This document shows, in pieces, positions 1-12,454 of a stretch of 64,000 bases of DNA (the stretch's first letter is position 1; the number at the start of each line of letters is the position of its first letter). Under the pieces are notes generated by a model. That model was given only the letters and a program-made list of their open reading frames with translations. It made no database searches and had not been told where the DNA came from. The stretch is from Ehretia macrophylla (taxonomy: Eukaryota; Streptophyta; Magnoliopsida; Boraginales; Ehretiaceae), in NCBI GenBank assembly GCA_037974665.1, contig CM075764.1, positions 80,871,825-80,935,824 on the forward strand, written 5' to 3'. Position numbers and translations under genes: made by a program.

Positions 1-1058
1 TGACATCCGAAGTTGAACTGGCTCATCTTCATGAGCGTGAATCGGTTCCATGTTCAACTGATGTGGAATATGAGACCGTGATGCTCAATAAGCTTAGAAT
101 TTCTGATGCCCCAGAAATACCAGGTTTCCATGCTAGCACATCCCAAGGTGGGTCTATTAATGAAGACAGAGTGTCTGAATGGCTTTGGACACTGCATCAA
201 ATAGGTAATGAAGGAAATATAGTAATAGTTTGTGCTAATGAATAATATTCAATCTCGCTCAACTTGAAATTGTATTTCTCATGGTCTATTGGTCTGAAAG
301 GTCTACTCTCTCTAGTTGTTGATGTAGTCAGAACAGACAGTCATCTTGAGTTTTATGAGGATACGAGAAATTTGGCTCGAATGTCAGATATTCTTGCTGT
401 TTATGCTTGGGTTGATCCTGCAACAGGATACTGCCAAGGTCATACCTTCTTCTCTTTTCTGAATTATTCTTGGTACAACTAGTACAATCTAGTCTCTAAA
501 TGATTAGCATAATGACTTTGATTGTCAACTCTGACCTCTTATTCTATGAATCCAACTGTAGGTATGAGCGATTTGTTGTCTCCCTTTGTTGTACTTTTTG
601 AGGACAATGCAGATGCTTTTTGGTGCTTTGAGATGCTTTTGAGGAGAATGGTATTGAAGATATTTGACTACTGATTTTGTTATTCTTCCTTTTAAGCTTT
701 CTCTGTTTTTTCTTCAGTTTTGGTTTGGGCTTTTCTCACTTGTACTTCATGCCTCTTCAGCGTGAAAATTTCCAGATTGAAGGACCAACTGGCGTCATGA
801 AGCAATTGCAAGCACTCTGGCATATCTTGGAACTTACGGATAAGGAAATGTTCGCTCACCTTTCACGCATAGGTGCTGAAAGTCTTCATTTTGCGTTTCG
901 TATGCTGCTCGTACTCTTTCGCCGCGAGTTATCTTTCAACGAGGCTCTTTGTTTGTGGGAGGTTTGTTCTTACAGCTACTGGGTATCTTATCTCTCTGAT
1001 GCCAGCATGAAACCAATTGTATATATCGGAAACAGGCCTGTAAATAGAAGATTAATTT

Positions 1059-1089
<31 letters not shown>

Positions 1090-4000
1090 TACCCAGTACT
1101 TGACAGCATAGGCTTCAGGATGCACTGGGCTGTCATAAAATCTAAATGGAATTTGGAGACTGATTTGCTCATATCCATAATTTTTTCTCTATACGTGTAA
1201 AAAGGAAAAAAGAGTTTCGGAATCTGCTTAATTGTGTATTAACGCTCTTGAATAGTCACGCAGGAGATTACTCTCCCGTTGTCCTGCTAAATTACTAATT
1301 GAACCATGTAATTGGGAGGTTTGCCTGTCCCCTAGTCCATCTAAATTACTTCATTAAAACTGCATAACAGGGAGCTTCTTCAGGGTTAGGAAATGGAGAA
1401 GGAAGGGAAAAGATGATTTGTCCTATGTTCAACATTTCTTTAAGTCATCTGCTGACTTTGAAGTACTGTTAGGGTATCTCCAATGGCAAGAAAAATGGTG
1501 CACTATTCACAAAAACTTACCATTTTTGGTAAGTTTTAGAGACTCGGGTCTCTATTTTAACTCAAATATCCAATGTGGCCCACCACTTTTTAGAGATTTT
1601 CATCAAAATAGAGACTCAATTTACTTTTTTTACACCAAATTTAGAGACCCAAAAAGTGATTGGGTCTCTATTTTGGTATAAATCTCTAAAAAGTGATGGG
1701 CCCCATTGGATATTTGAGTTAAAATAGAGACCCGGGTCTCTAAAAATTACCAAAAATAGTAAATTTTTGTGAATAGTTGTTACCATTGGAGATACCCTTA
1801 GTATACCTTGTTGCATGAAGCATTAATGCTGTTATAGCTACTGAAGATTATAAATAACTTTATATACATTTTATAGTGTTTTAGAAGAATCCAATATTTA
1901 ACTTTCTAAAGTAGAAGGAAGAAAGTTGTAGGATCTAGTGCTTAACATCAACTGTTGAACAGCTGTTGGTATTGCAGGGCATACATAGCATGCATCGATG
2001 CAGCAACAGTTTTCATGACTGATCCATGTTGATCTGTTGATATCTCTCTCACTTTTATAAAGTGGCATTCATTATAAATTATCCTTTGATTAGCTGGCAT
2101 GATCTTTGATGTTGCCACCCAGGTCCATGAGAGGCGGAGTTGGGGTGAGGTGGGGGTGAGTGGGATGAATTTCAGTTGTCTTAGCATCCTTAATGTGATA
2201 TAGGTCCAATCAGATTTCTGGGGTGCCAACACAAATTCCTAAAAGGTTTTAATGAAATGTACTAAATTATGGATGTTAAATGTAATCTTTTGGTTCCTTC
2301 TTTATTCCTATTCAGAATTAGGGGGAGGTGGTGATGCCCCAATAAAGTTGAGACTTTCTAAGTTCTCAGATTAATATTTTAGAAGAAGCAAGCATTCAGC
2401 AATTTTGTCAACAAGTATCAAAATACTTCCACATTAATGATGCTCTTGTGTTTTGATATATAGATCATGGTTTTACTTGCAGATGATGTGGGCTGCTGAC
2501 TTTGACGAATCTATGGCACGCCAACTGGAAGAGAACTGCCCGGAACTTATACAGATTCAGATTCCACGGAAATCTGGTCTGGAGTTGGGAGGAGAAAGCA
2601 ATGAGAATTGTAATAATGGTCTGAATGGTGGTTTGCAATCAAAGCATGGAAACATGGAGAACTCCATCTCTGAAAGTACTGGAATGAGATCAACATCACC
2701 TCGCCCGCTTTGTGGCTTGACAAAGAATTTCTGGTCCAAAAATGATCATATGCAGACCTGTACTGTCATGGCATCAACAAAGAACGGCGATGATGAATTA
2801 CCTGTTTTCTGTGTAGCAGCAATTCTTGTCATGAACCGTCAAAAGGTTATCAAAGAAACCCATTCAATTGACGATCTCATAAAGGCAGGTGATTCTGACA
2901 TATGGCCATTATTCAACCCTCAATTATTGAGTGGACTATCATGTAAATTATCGGTCAGATACAGGTTAATCTGTGGAACTTGGTTTGTGATTTTTATGTT
3001 TGCACCATTGGGCATCATCTTGCCTGGAAAAAACTCATATTGATTTTATTGTCCTTTTATTGTGTTATTGGGATATTCTGTGGAACTATGTCTGTAGTAC
3101 AAAGTGCGAAGCTAATATGGATCTAACCAAGCACCATTTGCAAAATTTTCCCAGTCTATCTCATTTAAAATAATGACTAATTCTTAGCCCCTGTTAATGG
3201 TAGTCGTACTTGCATTTTTAATAGAAATAAATCTGATATGTATCTCCTTGATCTGTGTATCGCTGAGATGATTGTTTTGTCACCGACCATAATGAGAGTT
3301 GGATTAAAAAGGTTCTGTCTTTTATCTTTCTATTTTTTAAATTCTTTTTTGTCGTTTGCTATGCCATTCGAGTTCTTGTATCCTCCCGATGTTGCTTACT
3401 AATTAGAGCCGATTTTAATGAAAGAGCTTAGTTTCTAAAAGCTGTAATACGTGAAGGACTTGAATAATTGACGCTCATTATCGTCATAAATGTTCGACTT
3501 CAATAATTGACTCTCATTATCCTCATAAATGTTCTGCAAGTCGCTTAACAATTGCACCTGCATTGGGGCCAAGGGATATGTGGTCTTGTGAATAATTAAA
3601 ATTTGTGAAAATTTAAAATTTTTAACTTGTTGGTTGTTTTAGAAATGAATTGTGTCAATCATGAGTAGTTTGTTCTTCTGTAATGTTATGCTGCTGTCAA
3701 AACCTGTCTTGCTGTAGATTCATGTCATCCTAGTTTCTGGTCTTTGCGTCGTTGTCAACATGTGACTTTTAGTTTCCTTGTTTATTTAAAACTGGCAATG
3801 CTTTTTCTCCAAGTGGTTCGGCCAATAACTCATATTCCATATGTAGCAGATATTCAATGATAGGATGTTAAAGATCAGGGTCAAGAGATGTGTACAAACT
3901 GCCATCAAATTGCGGAAGAAGTACTTCTACAAGGTTAATGCATTTTTCGAGTTTAATCTGTTTTCATGTGCGACTAGTTAGTTTCAGGCACACTACTTGA

Positions 4001-4486
4001 GGGTCCTAATGTGTGTTTTTATGTTCTGTTTCATAATTTGCTCTATAAGAAGTCTCGGCATTTTCTTTTGTTTAGATCAAAATCCTCAGGATTCTTCGTG
4101 TTAGAAGTTGATGGTGGAAGAGTACAATTAATATGAGTATGGGATTTATGTTTTTCACCCTCCAAAGAGTATGACATTTGTGCATTTCTGTTTATTGTTT
4201 GCAATATACTTTATATCTTTCTAGCTTTTCCACACTAATGTCAAGATCCTTTCCGCAGTAATGTCAAGATCCAACTAATATGTATCATTTTTCATAAACT
4301 GCCAAAATTTCTTTTAACTTTTAAGAAAAATGTATCAATTTTTTCATGGTTGTTTACACTTTCATAAGTTCTAATTCAGTTAATTGCCCCACTTTCTCTG
4401 GGCCCCAGAATTTGTGTTTCTAAGTTCTTTCTTGTTGGTGACAGCTAATAAAGTGCAGGAGTCCAGCAACTCAGAATGGTGAATGA
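1..4486 (+). CDS. TBC-domain Rab GTPase-activating protein, 3' part (5' end outside window)
   Basis: Seven exons join in one frame to about 380 residues: 1-204 (first full codon at 3), 316-438, 562-650, 761-961, 2483-2884, 3850-3933 and 4445-4486 (stop TGA 4484-4486). The product carries the TBC (Tre2-Bub2-Cdc16) domain that speeds GTP hydrolysis on Rab proteins in membrane traffic. Both catalytic fingers are visible: IVVDVVR, the IxxDxxR arginine motif formed across the exon 1/2 junction, and YCQGMSD, the glutamine motif across exons 2/3. The ENFQIEGPTGVMKQL and LFRRELSF segments follow. The C-terminal part (CVAAILVMNRQK, then IFNDRMLKI) is typical of plant TBC1D15/GYP7-like proteins. All introns are GT-AG except 2885-3849, which must use a GC donor to keep frame. 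The 5' exons lie before the window. Exact orthology is not assigned. Confidence 0.88.
1056..1091. repeat. TATATC/TA microsatellite in TBC intron
   Basis: Runs of TATATC pass into TA dinucleotides inside the intron 962-2482 of the TBC gene. Confidence 0.9.
1472..1797. mobile_element. Tourist-like MITE (PIF/Harbinger type)
   Basis: A 326 bp element with terminal inverted repeats GGGTATCTCCAATGG / CCATTGGAGATACCC, flanked by the 3 bp duplication TTA (1469-1471 and 1798-1800), as expected of PIF/Harbinger elements. Almost the whole length is an imperfect palindrome: the left arm (AAATATCCAATGTGGCCC) is mirrored by the right arm, and GAGAC/GTCTC blocks pair. There is no coding capacity, since open frames across it run through both arms. 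It lies in the TBC intron 962-2482, so it is probably harmless to the protein. Confidence 0.9.
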
Positions 4487-6032
4487 AGCTGTATACTTCT
4501 CCATATACTTTTGTTTGTGGGATTTAGAATTCATTTTGACAATGCAAGTTGGAAGTTTGTGTGAGATGGAAACTATTTCTCAACATGGAAATTTTATTTT
4601 TGAGGAATTTAAGCAGAGTGCTAAAGACATTTGAAGATCCATTAGCCATTTGTACCTCCAAAACCTTTTGCCTCCCTGTTCCAAGGTAATCATTGTTATC
4701 CCCCATTTTCTTATGTATGTGAGATTATATTTTTGTGCTTATATGTTTGAAATTCAATTGCTGGGATAGTGGGTTGCATGTAATGTCAGGGACCTGATTT
4801 CCTCTTCTTTCAATTTTGATAATTTGTCATTTGCACCAGTTGTTTGCTTCTAGTTCGGTGTGCAATGATTTGCGTTTTCAGATATTCAAAGCATGTATGC
4901 TAAATTTACACCCTTTGTGATTACTTTTCAGAATTTGTCAATAGTTTGTGTTGCCTTTGTCCATTACTTGCAAGGTTTTCGGGAAAGGAATCATTATATT
5001 AGGGTTTGTGCTTCTAGTTTCCTTATGCCAGTCTCATCAAATGAAGGCTTTCCTTATACCAATCAAAAGGAAAAACCTAGAACTAAGAAAAAGAAAAAAA
5101 GAAAGATGGTGGGTCAAAATGCCTACCATCTTAAATTTGTCTGTGGAACATGTTATATCGTGCACTTCGTGTTTTCAGTGAATCTATGGAAAGAAAATAT
5201 TATTGCAAGATTGTACACATCTGAACTATAATCTAACCATTCCAAGCGCTGTTGTCCTGTCACTCTTTGGCCTACCAAAAATATATTCTTATTACTTCCC
5301 ATTCTTGTTGACATGAGCATTCGGAAAGCGTTCCATGGTATTCTTACCTTCTCATATTCACTAAAAAGTCTGAGCAAAACCTTCCATGGTTACACTTTCA
5401 AAAGTGAGAAATGCTTTGAATATGAAATGTTTCAAATTGATCTTCATAACTGGTGTTTGTATATTAGCCAAGTTGGTGGAAGTAGAGAAGATCAATGAGA
5501 ATTAATGACAATTAGCACTTAAATCTCTGCTGACATATGTATGGACCCGGGAATAATTCCATACATATATTTTCATGTTTCTTATACATATTTAGTTCCA
5601 TATAGTGTTTCTGATAATTTTTCGATAATCCTGGTGTTGAAAAGAGAGTTCCTTTTCTTTCCCTTGTTTCTTTCACTATTCCTTGATGATCGATAATAAA
5701 ATTCCAAGCTTTTAATTTCTTTATTGGTATTTGTTACAGGGATGTAAAATCTGGCCGTGAATACTTGTTGCAGGTTAGGAGAATCTCTCTTTTGTTGTGG
5801 ATAGCTAACAACTTACTGTAAGCAACGATCATTGTAGTGAGAAAGAAACAGCAATAGCGAAAGTTGCCCAAAAAAAAAAAAAAAAATCATTTCTTACAAT
5901 ATATCATTAAGAAAAAAGAAAACGGAAAAAGTTAAGAGTCTAGCGTACACTTATTCTTGAAGAGAAAAATAGTAATCCAATGTGTATTATTTATTACATG
6001 ATTACTTTGGATGGCTCCTCCTTGGAAACTTT
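4487..6032. other. intergenic region between convergent genes
   Basis: Holds the 3' UTRs and terminators of two converging genes. No convincing coding exon or element was found. There is an A-run at about 5870-5886. Short open frames here lack codon bias or recognisable motifs. Confidence 0.6.
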
Positions 6033-7311
6033 CTAATTGGAATTGGTATAATGCCTGTTTGTAACACGGCAGTTTCTGCGTATCTCTCCCTTTTTACCAG
6101 TCAAAACTTTGAGACCTCCCATCCTACTAATTGACAATGCAAATAACCTCTGGAACTGTTCAAAACTTTCGGCGTATTCATTAACCAGTTGATCAGTGTC
6201 ATTACCCAACAATAGCTGCTGATCAATTCCAAGAACAGATTTCTTTGAGAGTACCCTCGAGTAGTATGTATTTGTGAACTTGTACTGGGGACCATATTCT
6301 GGTGTCAAATACACAAGTGGATCTTCTTGGCCCTTGTTCAACTTGGGAGGACACTGCTGTCTCAATGTATTTATCAATGTTTTGTTCATGCTTTTGTCTG
6401 GTTTGCCCGTGTTCTTGAAGTTGTACAGTCGATCTCTGATGTATTTGCAATGTGTTCTTCCCATTGTATGTGCTCCTAAAGGAAGGAAGAGATCATAGTA
6501 AGAATTTTGAATAGGGGGTTATATCAGATAGATTTTCATACCCCGCCGCGACTGGACCCTTAATTTATCGTTTTCTAAAAATATATGAATATTGAATTAT
6601 GTGTTTTAGCTGTTACTGAATAAAATTTTTTAGATCAGGTGAGGTTTAGGCTTGTGTTTAGCTTTGCTCACAACATAATTGAAGCCAGTTGTGTCAATAT
6701 AAGTAGTAGTGGTGCTTTTGGGTTTAAAAGCAGCATTGTGGAGTATTATTATTAACTTACCCAAGAGGGTTGCATAATCCTGTACATCTAAACCTTTAGA
6801 TTGGAAGTAGGCCAACCCTGACTCCAAAGAGATAGATGGTGAAGGAAGATCCACCCATGCAGCATTTGACTCTAGCCCGTCCCTTCTTCCCAAAAACACA
6901 GGATAAGATGGTGCACCTGCCTGTACATTATTACCATCATTATTATAATTAATTAGACGAATTGTATATGAGACTTTCATCTAAATCGGCTTGAGTCGAA
7001 CAATTTACTAATATATATATATATATACTTACAAGGTGAAGTGCATCCCTTGTTGCAAGGTTAAGAATGTCAGCACAAGAGACTGCTCCTGGGCATCGAT
7101 CTTCCAGGACTGTCTTGATTTTGTCAATAATAAAAAATCCTCCGAGTCCTGAATTTTGTGGTGCTGTCTTTTCTGTGTGTGGCCCGTCTAGAAGGATTGA
7201 TGCATCACAACCCTGAAATAAATTTCAAATAAAATTATTTTCTCACAAGTGCATATATAAGAAAAAAAAAAAAAGAGAAGAAAAGATTGAGATTTGAGAG
7301 AGAGAGAGGAA

Positions 7312-7345
<34 letters not shown>

Positions 7346-7598
7346 TGGCCATGCAGTCTGCGTAGAGCAACCTAAGGAACTTGGCGGTGATGCTTTGGTC
7401 CTGGGTCCAGTATATATCGACTTGGTGCTTGACAAATGCCTCCACATTTTCGCAGGTATTTAACTTTTTGTAATAGTGGCGCATAAGTGGTCGATCCTCA
7501 GGCGGAAGCGTCACTGCTGCTTGTACATAAGCCATATGCAAGCTCAGTGCGATACCCAATAAGAGAAAGAAAAGCACAAAGCAGCTTAGTTTCTCCAT
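6033..7598 (-). CDS. class III peroxidase, peroxidase 26-like, lacking distal His
   Basis: Four exons on the minus strand: 7598-7344, 7212-7033, 6920-6761 and 6475-6033, all with GT-AG introns, giving 345 residues. The protein starts with a hydrophobic signal peptide ([19 protein letters not shown]), so it is probably secreted to the wall or vacuole. [28 protein letters not shown], the proximal haem-ligand histidine in [10 protein letters not shown], and conserved disulfide cysteines are present. The distal FHDC motif reads LLYADC: the distal Arg of LRL is kept but the acid-base His is Ala. From memory, Arabidopsis probable peroxidase 26 also departs from FHDC here and matches closely along the length. 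The classical peroxidase cycle is therefore expected to be weak or changed. It converges with the TBC gene. Start choice: the first Met before the signal peptide, 55 bp below a TATA box. Confidence 0.9.
7314..7342. repeat. TA microsatellite at peroxidase intron 1 donor
   Basis: About 14 TA dinucleotides. On the gene's strand the intron opens AAT|GTATATAT, so the repeat begins inside the 5' splice site. Confidence 0.92.
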
Positions 7599-7652
7599 TT
7601 ATTCTCTAATTATGAGAGGAGCTTGTACAACAGCTTCTTGACCCAACACTAG

Positions 7653-7661
7653 TTTAAATAG
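7653..7661 (-). promoter_or_regulatory. TATA box of the peroxidase gene
   Basis: CTATTTAAA on the minus strand, 55 bp upstream of the peroxidase ATG. This fits a short 5' UTR of about 25-30 nt. Confidence 0.55.
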
Positions 7662-10131
7662 AGGGCTTAGACTTAGATGATCTCAAGGTGGCATGGCCGA
7701 CAAATCGTCGTTAATATAATAGTTAATGCATGCGTATATTTCCTTGCGTGGCGCGCGGCACATGTAGAGGAGTTCTGGAGGTTTCCACATGCTCAAAGTC
7801 TTTTTAGACATATTTTACTACGCCATCACCCATCCCTCACTCATTTTCATGTAAGCGTTTACACCAAGTATACGAGTAGATTTCAACTTACTCTTACAAT
7901 TAATTCTTATTTGAGTTTATAGTAGATCTTCATTATCCTAGTCAACCTTGATCAAGAAATTAATGTATTTTTCCTATAACCTAACCCCTAAAATATATGC
8001 AAATTACAAGGTCTATAGATAATCTTTCATATTGTCACTGTTGCTACTCTTGAAGAAAGATAAAAGGGGTTGTTAAAAATTCTTTAGGATAATTGTCCAA
8101 TACCCCGACTATGCCTCCCTCCCCTCCCCCCCCAAAAAAAAAAGAAAAAAAAAAAATAAGAACAAGAAAAAAAAGATGCACTTAGCTTATATATTCTTAA
8201 CACCTGTATCTTTTGGAAAATCCATTATGTCACCCGTCTGCCATTAAATTAAATTCTATGGGAGCTAGCAGTTAGAGTTGATTAAAGTAACTTGTGAATG
8301 ACAAAAGACCTTCTAAATATTTAATAACATAGATTGATATAAAATATGGTAATTAAATTTATAAATAATCAAAAATCGTCAAGAAACAGCTGTCGTTAGG
8401 CTAAATTATCGGCATAGGACTCGTATGGTTTCCGAAGACGAGCGCTGGAACGCTAGTCAAATCAGGCTAAATGAGTACATCAGCAAAGTAACGAAAAGAA
8501 GAAGGTGAACGTACAGTTATTTGGATGGACGAAAAAAAAAATAAAAAGGAAAAAGAAGAAACATAATTTGTCATAAGAGATGACAAAATAATAAAAGAGC
8601 TAAGGTAAATGTCACCATTTCTTTAATTATCTATTAATCACTTCCTATATACATACCTACTTGGCATATGAAAAAAAAAAGAGTCGGTTAATTAAAAGAG
8701 AGAAATAAAAAAGATTGTTAATTTAGCATACCAATTAAGCATACATATACGAAGTGATAAATTGGTGATAAAAATAGAATGACATCTAGCATCACTTCAA
8801 TGATAAATAAGTGATAAAAAAAAATAATATATAGCAAAATTGTAATAAAAGCGATTAAATGCACGATGTACATATAATTTTGACAGCTGTATTCAAGTAA
8901 AAACATAGTCAAATGCACATGTAATAAAAGATGGATACATGGAAACCCCATAGAGTATTTGCACAATCATCTTGAAATTACTATTGGGGCAATTCTTGAT
9001 AAAGGTGAGCGTTTTCAGATAATATCTTGAAAGAGCTCACGATAATGAACTGATTTTGGTTGACTAGCGTTGGCATAGTCCGTGATGATGCAGAATGCAA
9101 CTCGTAATGAAATAGGACTACAAGACCTCTGTTTGTTTAATTTTAGAAAATTTTCCAGCCTACCTGAATTCGTTTCCCACGTAACTTTTTTTTTTTTTTT
9201 TTTTTGGTGCTTCTTATATATTAATAGATATGTACATGCATATAATTTAAGTTTATTATAACGTTATAAGAGAATTCAAATCCAATTCAAAAAAACTCCT
9301 GACCAAATTTATACTGAGTGGAAATGACAAATCCCCCGAGTAAAGCTGGTTACAGAAAATGAAACACTGCGTGGAATGAGATACGAAGCTTCAAGGTTAT
9401 CTCAAGCTGCCCGTTCAGGGAGCACACATGAAAAGACCATAAGGGATATAAGAATATTTGAACCTTGGTCTTTCAACTATTAAAAGAGTAATTCACTACT
9501 AAATTATTCGTGAATCTCAATGAACATTCACTTGAAGTTATTGCATACATTAACTTTTTACTCGCGAATATCATGAAAGTTCCTTCTTTTGTTGATCCAA
9601 GATAATTTTCTTCATCTTTTTAATTGTCTTGTGCTATAGAATAACATATATAGGGAGTTTGTGTATTATTTTTATTTTATTTTATTTTTTGGTTGATCCA
9701 AGGCACTTCTCTTCATCGTTTTGAATGTCGTATGGTATAGAATAATATAAAGAGTCTGTCCTTAACCTAAGCCAAAAGATTCTCATCCACTTGTGCAAAT
9801 GGCAATGTTCCTACAACTGTATAAGCATACTAATAAGCTTGGATAGACGTTTAAATTTGCCGTCAAGGATAAAATATACAGAAAGCAAAATAAGTTGATG
9901 AAGCAATCCACAAAAAGCCGACCACGGATTGGCATGGCTGTCGATGGAAATAATCATACGGGAAAATGAAATTGCCTCTAACAAGTGTCAATTGTGACAT
10001 AGATTATAAGAGTATGATTTTTTTCAAACCTGTAGATCCCACTCGTACTCGAGAACTATGTTAAGCTCTATTTGGAGATGGTAACCGCGTTGTGATCAGA
10101 AATTCTGCACTTTCTTCAAATATTCTTCTGT

Positions 10132-10132
<1 letters not shown>
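7662..10132. other. AT-rich intergenic DNA, no gene recognised
   Basis: Low-complexity A-rich stretches (about 8130-8180, 8530-8560), a T-run (9187-9205) and a short diverged repeat pair. No long open frame, RNA gene or element ends could be supported. Confidence 0.6.
9589..9762. repeat. diverged direct repeat pair (about 75 bp units)
   Basis: Two units start GTTGATCCAAG and run through TTCTTCATC, GTCTTGTGCTATAGAATAA (second copy GTCGTATGGTATAGAATAA) and AGAGTCTGTC-like ends, separated by a T-rich TTTTATTTTA spacer. Confidence 0.6.

Positions 10133-10196
<64 letters not shown>
10133..10196. repeat. long TA microsatellite
   Basis: About 31 uninterrupted TA dinucleotides immediately upstream of the copia-like LTR Y. 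Confidence 0.95.
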
Positions 10197-10201
<5 letters not shown>

Positions 10202-10206
10202 ATCAC

Positions 10207-11671
10207 TGTTAGATTAGTTGTTGTAAAAGTCTATATATTATATTTTAGGACATGAATAATGTATTATTTGTTTATTTAATTATATTAATGTGATTACTTA
10301 TTTAAATAAAGTCTTTAAAATAATATTTGTAGATTCTATCCTTAAAAGGTTAAGGATATGAGTAACAAAATCTATAGTTAATAATATAATCTAAAATGAG
10401 TCCCCAACCATAGGATGAATTAATTAGGCTAACATTCATCTGAATAAATTAGATTACAGTTACTAGCCAAATTAATATGAGTTATTAATTTGGGCGATCA
10501 ATCTCATATTGTAATAGTAGATCTATAAGTACTTATTAAGAACAAGTGACTGGATATGACCACTAATAGAACAAATTACATGGATAAGTCAATGATTTGT
10601 TGTATACTGTAATTGTGCAATTAGTCGTTAGGCCTGAGACATTACGGTTATCTTGTACATGGATACCATAATTTGCTAGTATGAATAATCTGGTTCTAAT
10701 AAGGGATTGAATGATGTACTTAGTGGTTATAATCTATTCTTGCATGGATCGGAGATATGTGCGCTTAGATATGAAATCTGTCAATTACGGATCCTATGCG
10801 ATCCATTAATCAAGTAACTAGAAATCCTTAGTCAAGGTAGAGTAGTGGAAGTCATTCCACGATTTATTCATAAGTTACTGATTAAATGGATTTGTTCATA
10901 TGATTAAGTGAAAGAGTTTGAAGACTCTATCCATAAGTCTGTCTTAATCGGGATGGTTTAGATGGAATTAATTGCATGGGAATTACGTATAAGAGGGTTC
11001 GTACATTTACACTTCATTATTAATTGGGAAATCGCGATATACTGCTAGGTGTCACTTGCAATTTGTGAAATTAATTAGAAGAGTTCTAATTAAATTAAAT
11101 ATTAATTGAATTATTATTAATTTGTTGCCAATTAATTATTAAGCCAAGAGGTTACACACAATTGAGATCCAATGATTAATTGGAAGAGAGAAATTAATTA
11201 AATTAATTTAGGATCGTCCTAATTCTAATTTAATTATGGGCTCGTAGTAATTATACATGCAGTCTAATTATGTTTGAGTCCAAGATTGACAAAATTAGAT
11301 TGGCCCATTATTGACCATAGGTCGTAAGTGTTTCCTATATAATAAAACATTCTGAATGAAAGAAAGCTAGCACACAATGTTACATTCAGTTAAAATTTAT
11401 GGGTTGTCTCTCAAAGCTCTAGTGGGGGCTTGAATCTAGTTGATTAGCGCGGACTTGTATAGACTATTCTTGGTGGCTTCATACTTAAGAAGCTTGTCTC
11501 AGATTCACACTTCGATTTTCGCGTTTGAGATAATCCTAGAACTCAAGTAAATTTAATGTAGATTAAAGTTATGCATTCTCATAAATCTGCGTTAATACCC
11601 ATGAACGAATACATGATTAATTTCACTGCGTAATAATTAGAAAATTTAAATTATCATGTGTATTTCCAACA
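10207..11671 (+). repeat. copia-like 5' LTR (element Y)
   Basis: About 1465 bp that starts TGTTAG, ends CCAACA (reverse complement TGTTGG) and is followed at once by an initiator-tRNA-Met primer site. A TATA-like CCTATATAATAAAA lies near 11333. The adjacent internal DNA continues after younger insertions at 38518 and 43518. The second LTR of Y was not found, and no Y polyprotein frame remains. Copia is the best guess from the LTR form and TGTT/AACA ends, not from protein. Confidence 0.65.
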
Positions 11672-11672
11672 G

Positions 11673-11684
11673 TGATATCAGAGC
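11673..11684 (+). other. primer binding site of Y
   Basis: TGATATCAGAGC, one transition away from TGGTATCAGAGC, complementary to the 3' end of initiator tRNA-Met. It sits 1 nt after the LTR. Confidence 0.7.
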
Positions 11685-12454
11685 CGCCATTTATGTTTTG
11701 TAACGACCCCAAACCCAACCTTTCTCAAGATTAGATAGAGAGTCTGTAATTGCAAATCTAAACATATAAAAGGCAGGTTCAGTACCATATATTGCATAAC
11801 TTTTTGATTACATCCGAAGTTACAACCGTTTTCTAGCCTCAAACTCAGCTATGTCAAAACGAGCCTGGATAATGAAACTACCACATAAAACTTACTCCTC
11901 AAAATCACGGCTAAAGTATAGTACATAGGCAATCTCCCAAGGTCCAAAACCAAAGTCACCCGGAACAGCGTTAACTATAACGTTATACACTAGATGGTTG
12001 GGTACACTAAGATTCTCAAAGTCTTTAATGTATGGGTCCTGCTGGTGCATGTTTACATCAATAAGCCTCGGAATCAGAAGATCCGGGTTGCCCATGAAGC
12101 AGAATAGGCACATTTTGTTACTAACCGGTTTTACAATCTTCTTCTGTTTCACCTGAAATGGGGGATGAAAGGGTCATGAGCTCAAAAGAACTCAGTGCGG
12201 GGAAGTCATTGGGGAAGTTTTGAAAACGTTTTTAAGCTTTTGAAAACCATGATGCAATGCAAGTCAAGTATATCAATATATAAGCAACATTTACAAATCA
12301 CGTTGCAAAGGATATAGTTGTCTTCACTTCTCAAGATGGCCGGCCGGATCAAGATCACAACTTCTTATCTCTCCCAAGAGGGTACTCCGGATTGTACCCG
12401 AAATCTACGACCCAACTCCAAGAGGGTGGAGATCGCCAAGAGGGAGAGGGAATA

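Noticed and set aside
1418-1816. Short open frames over 1418-1816 on both strands
   Set aside because: They are readings through the two arms of the palindromic MITE.
5747-5773. Exon-like GGATGTAAAATCTGGCCG between an AG and a GT after the TBC gene
   Set aside because: If joined to the TBC exon ending at 3933 it gives a stop within seven codons. The 4445-4486 exon gives a better family-like end.
7677-7922. 81-codon plus frame upstream of the peroxidase
   Set aside because: It lies just upstream of the peroxidase TATA box, on the opposite strand, and shows no recognisable domain.
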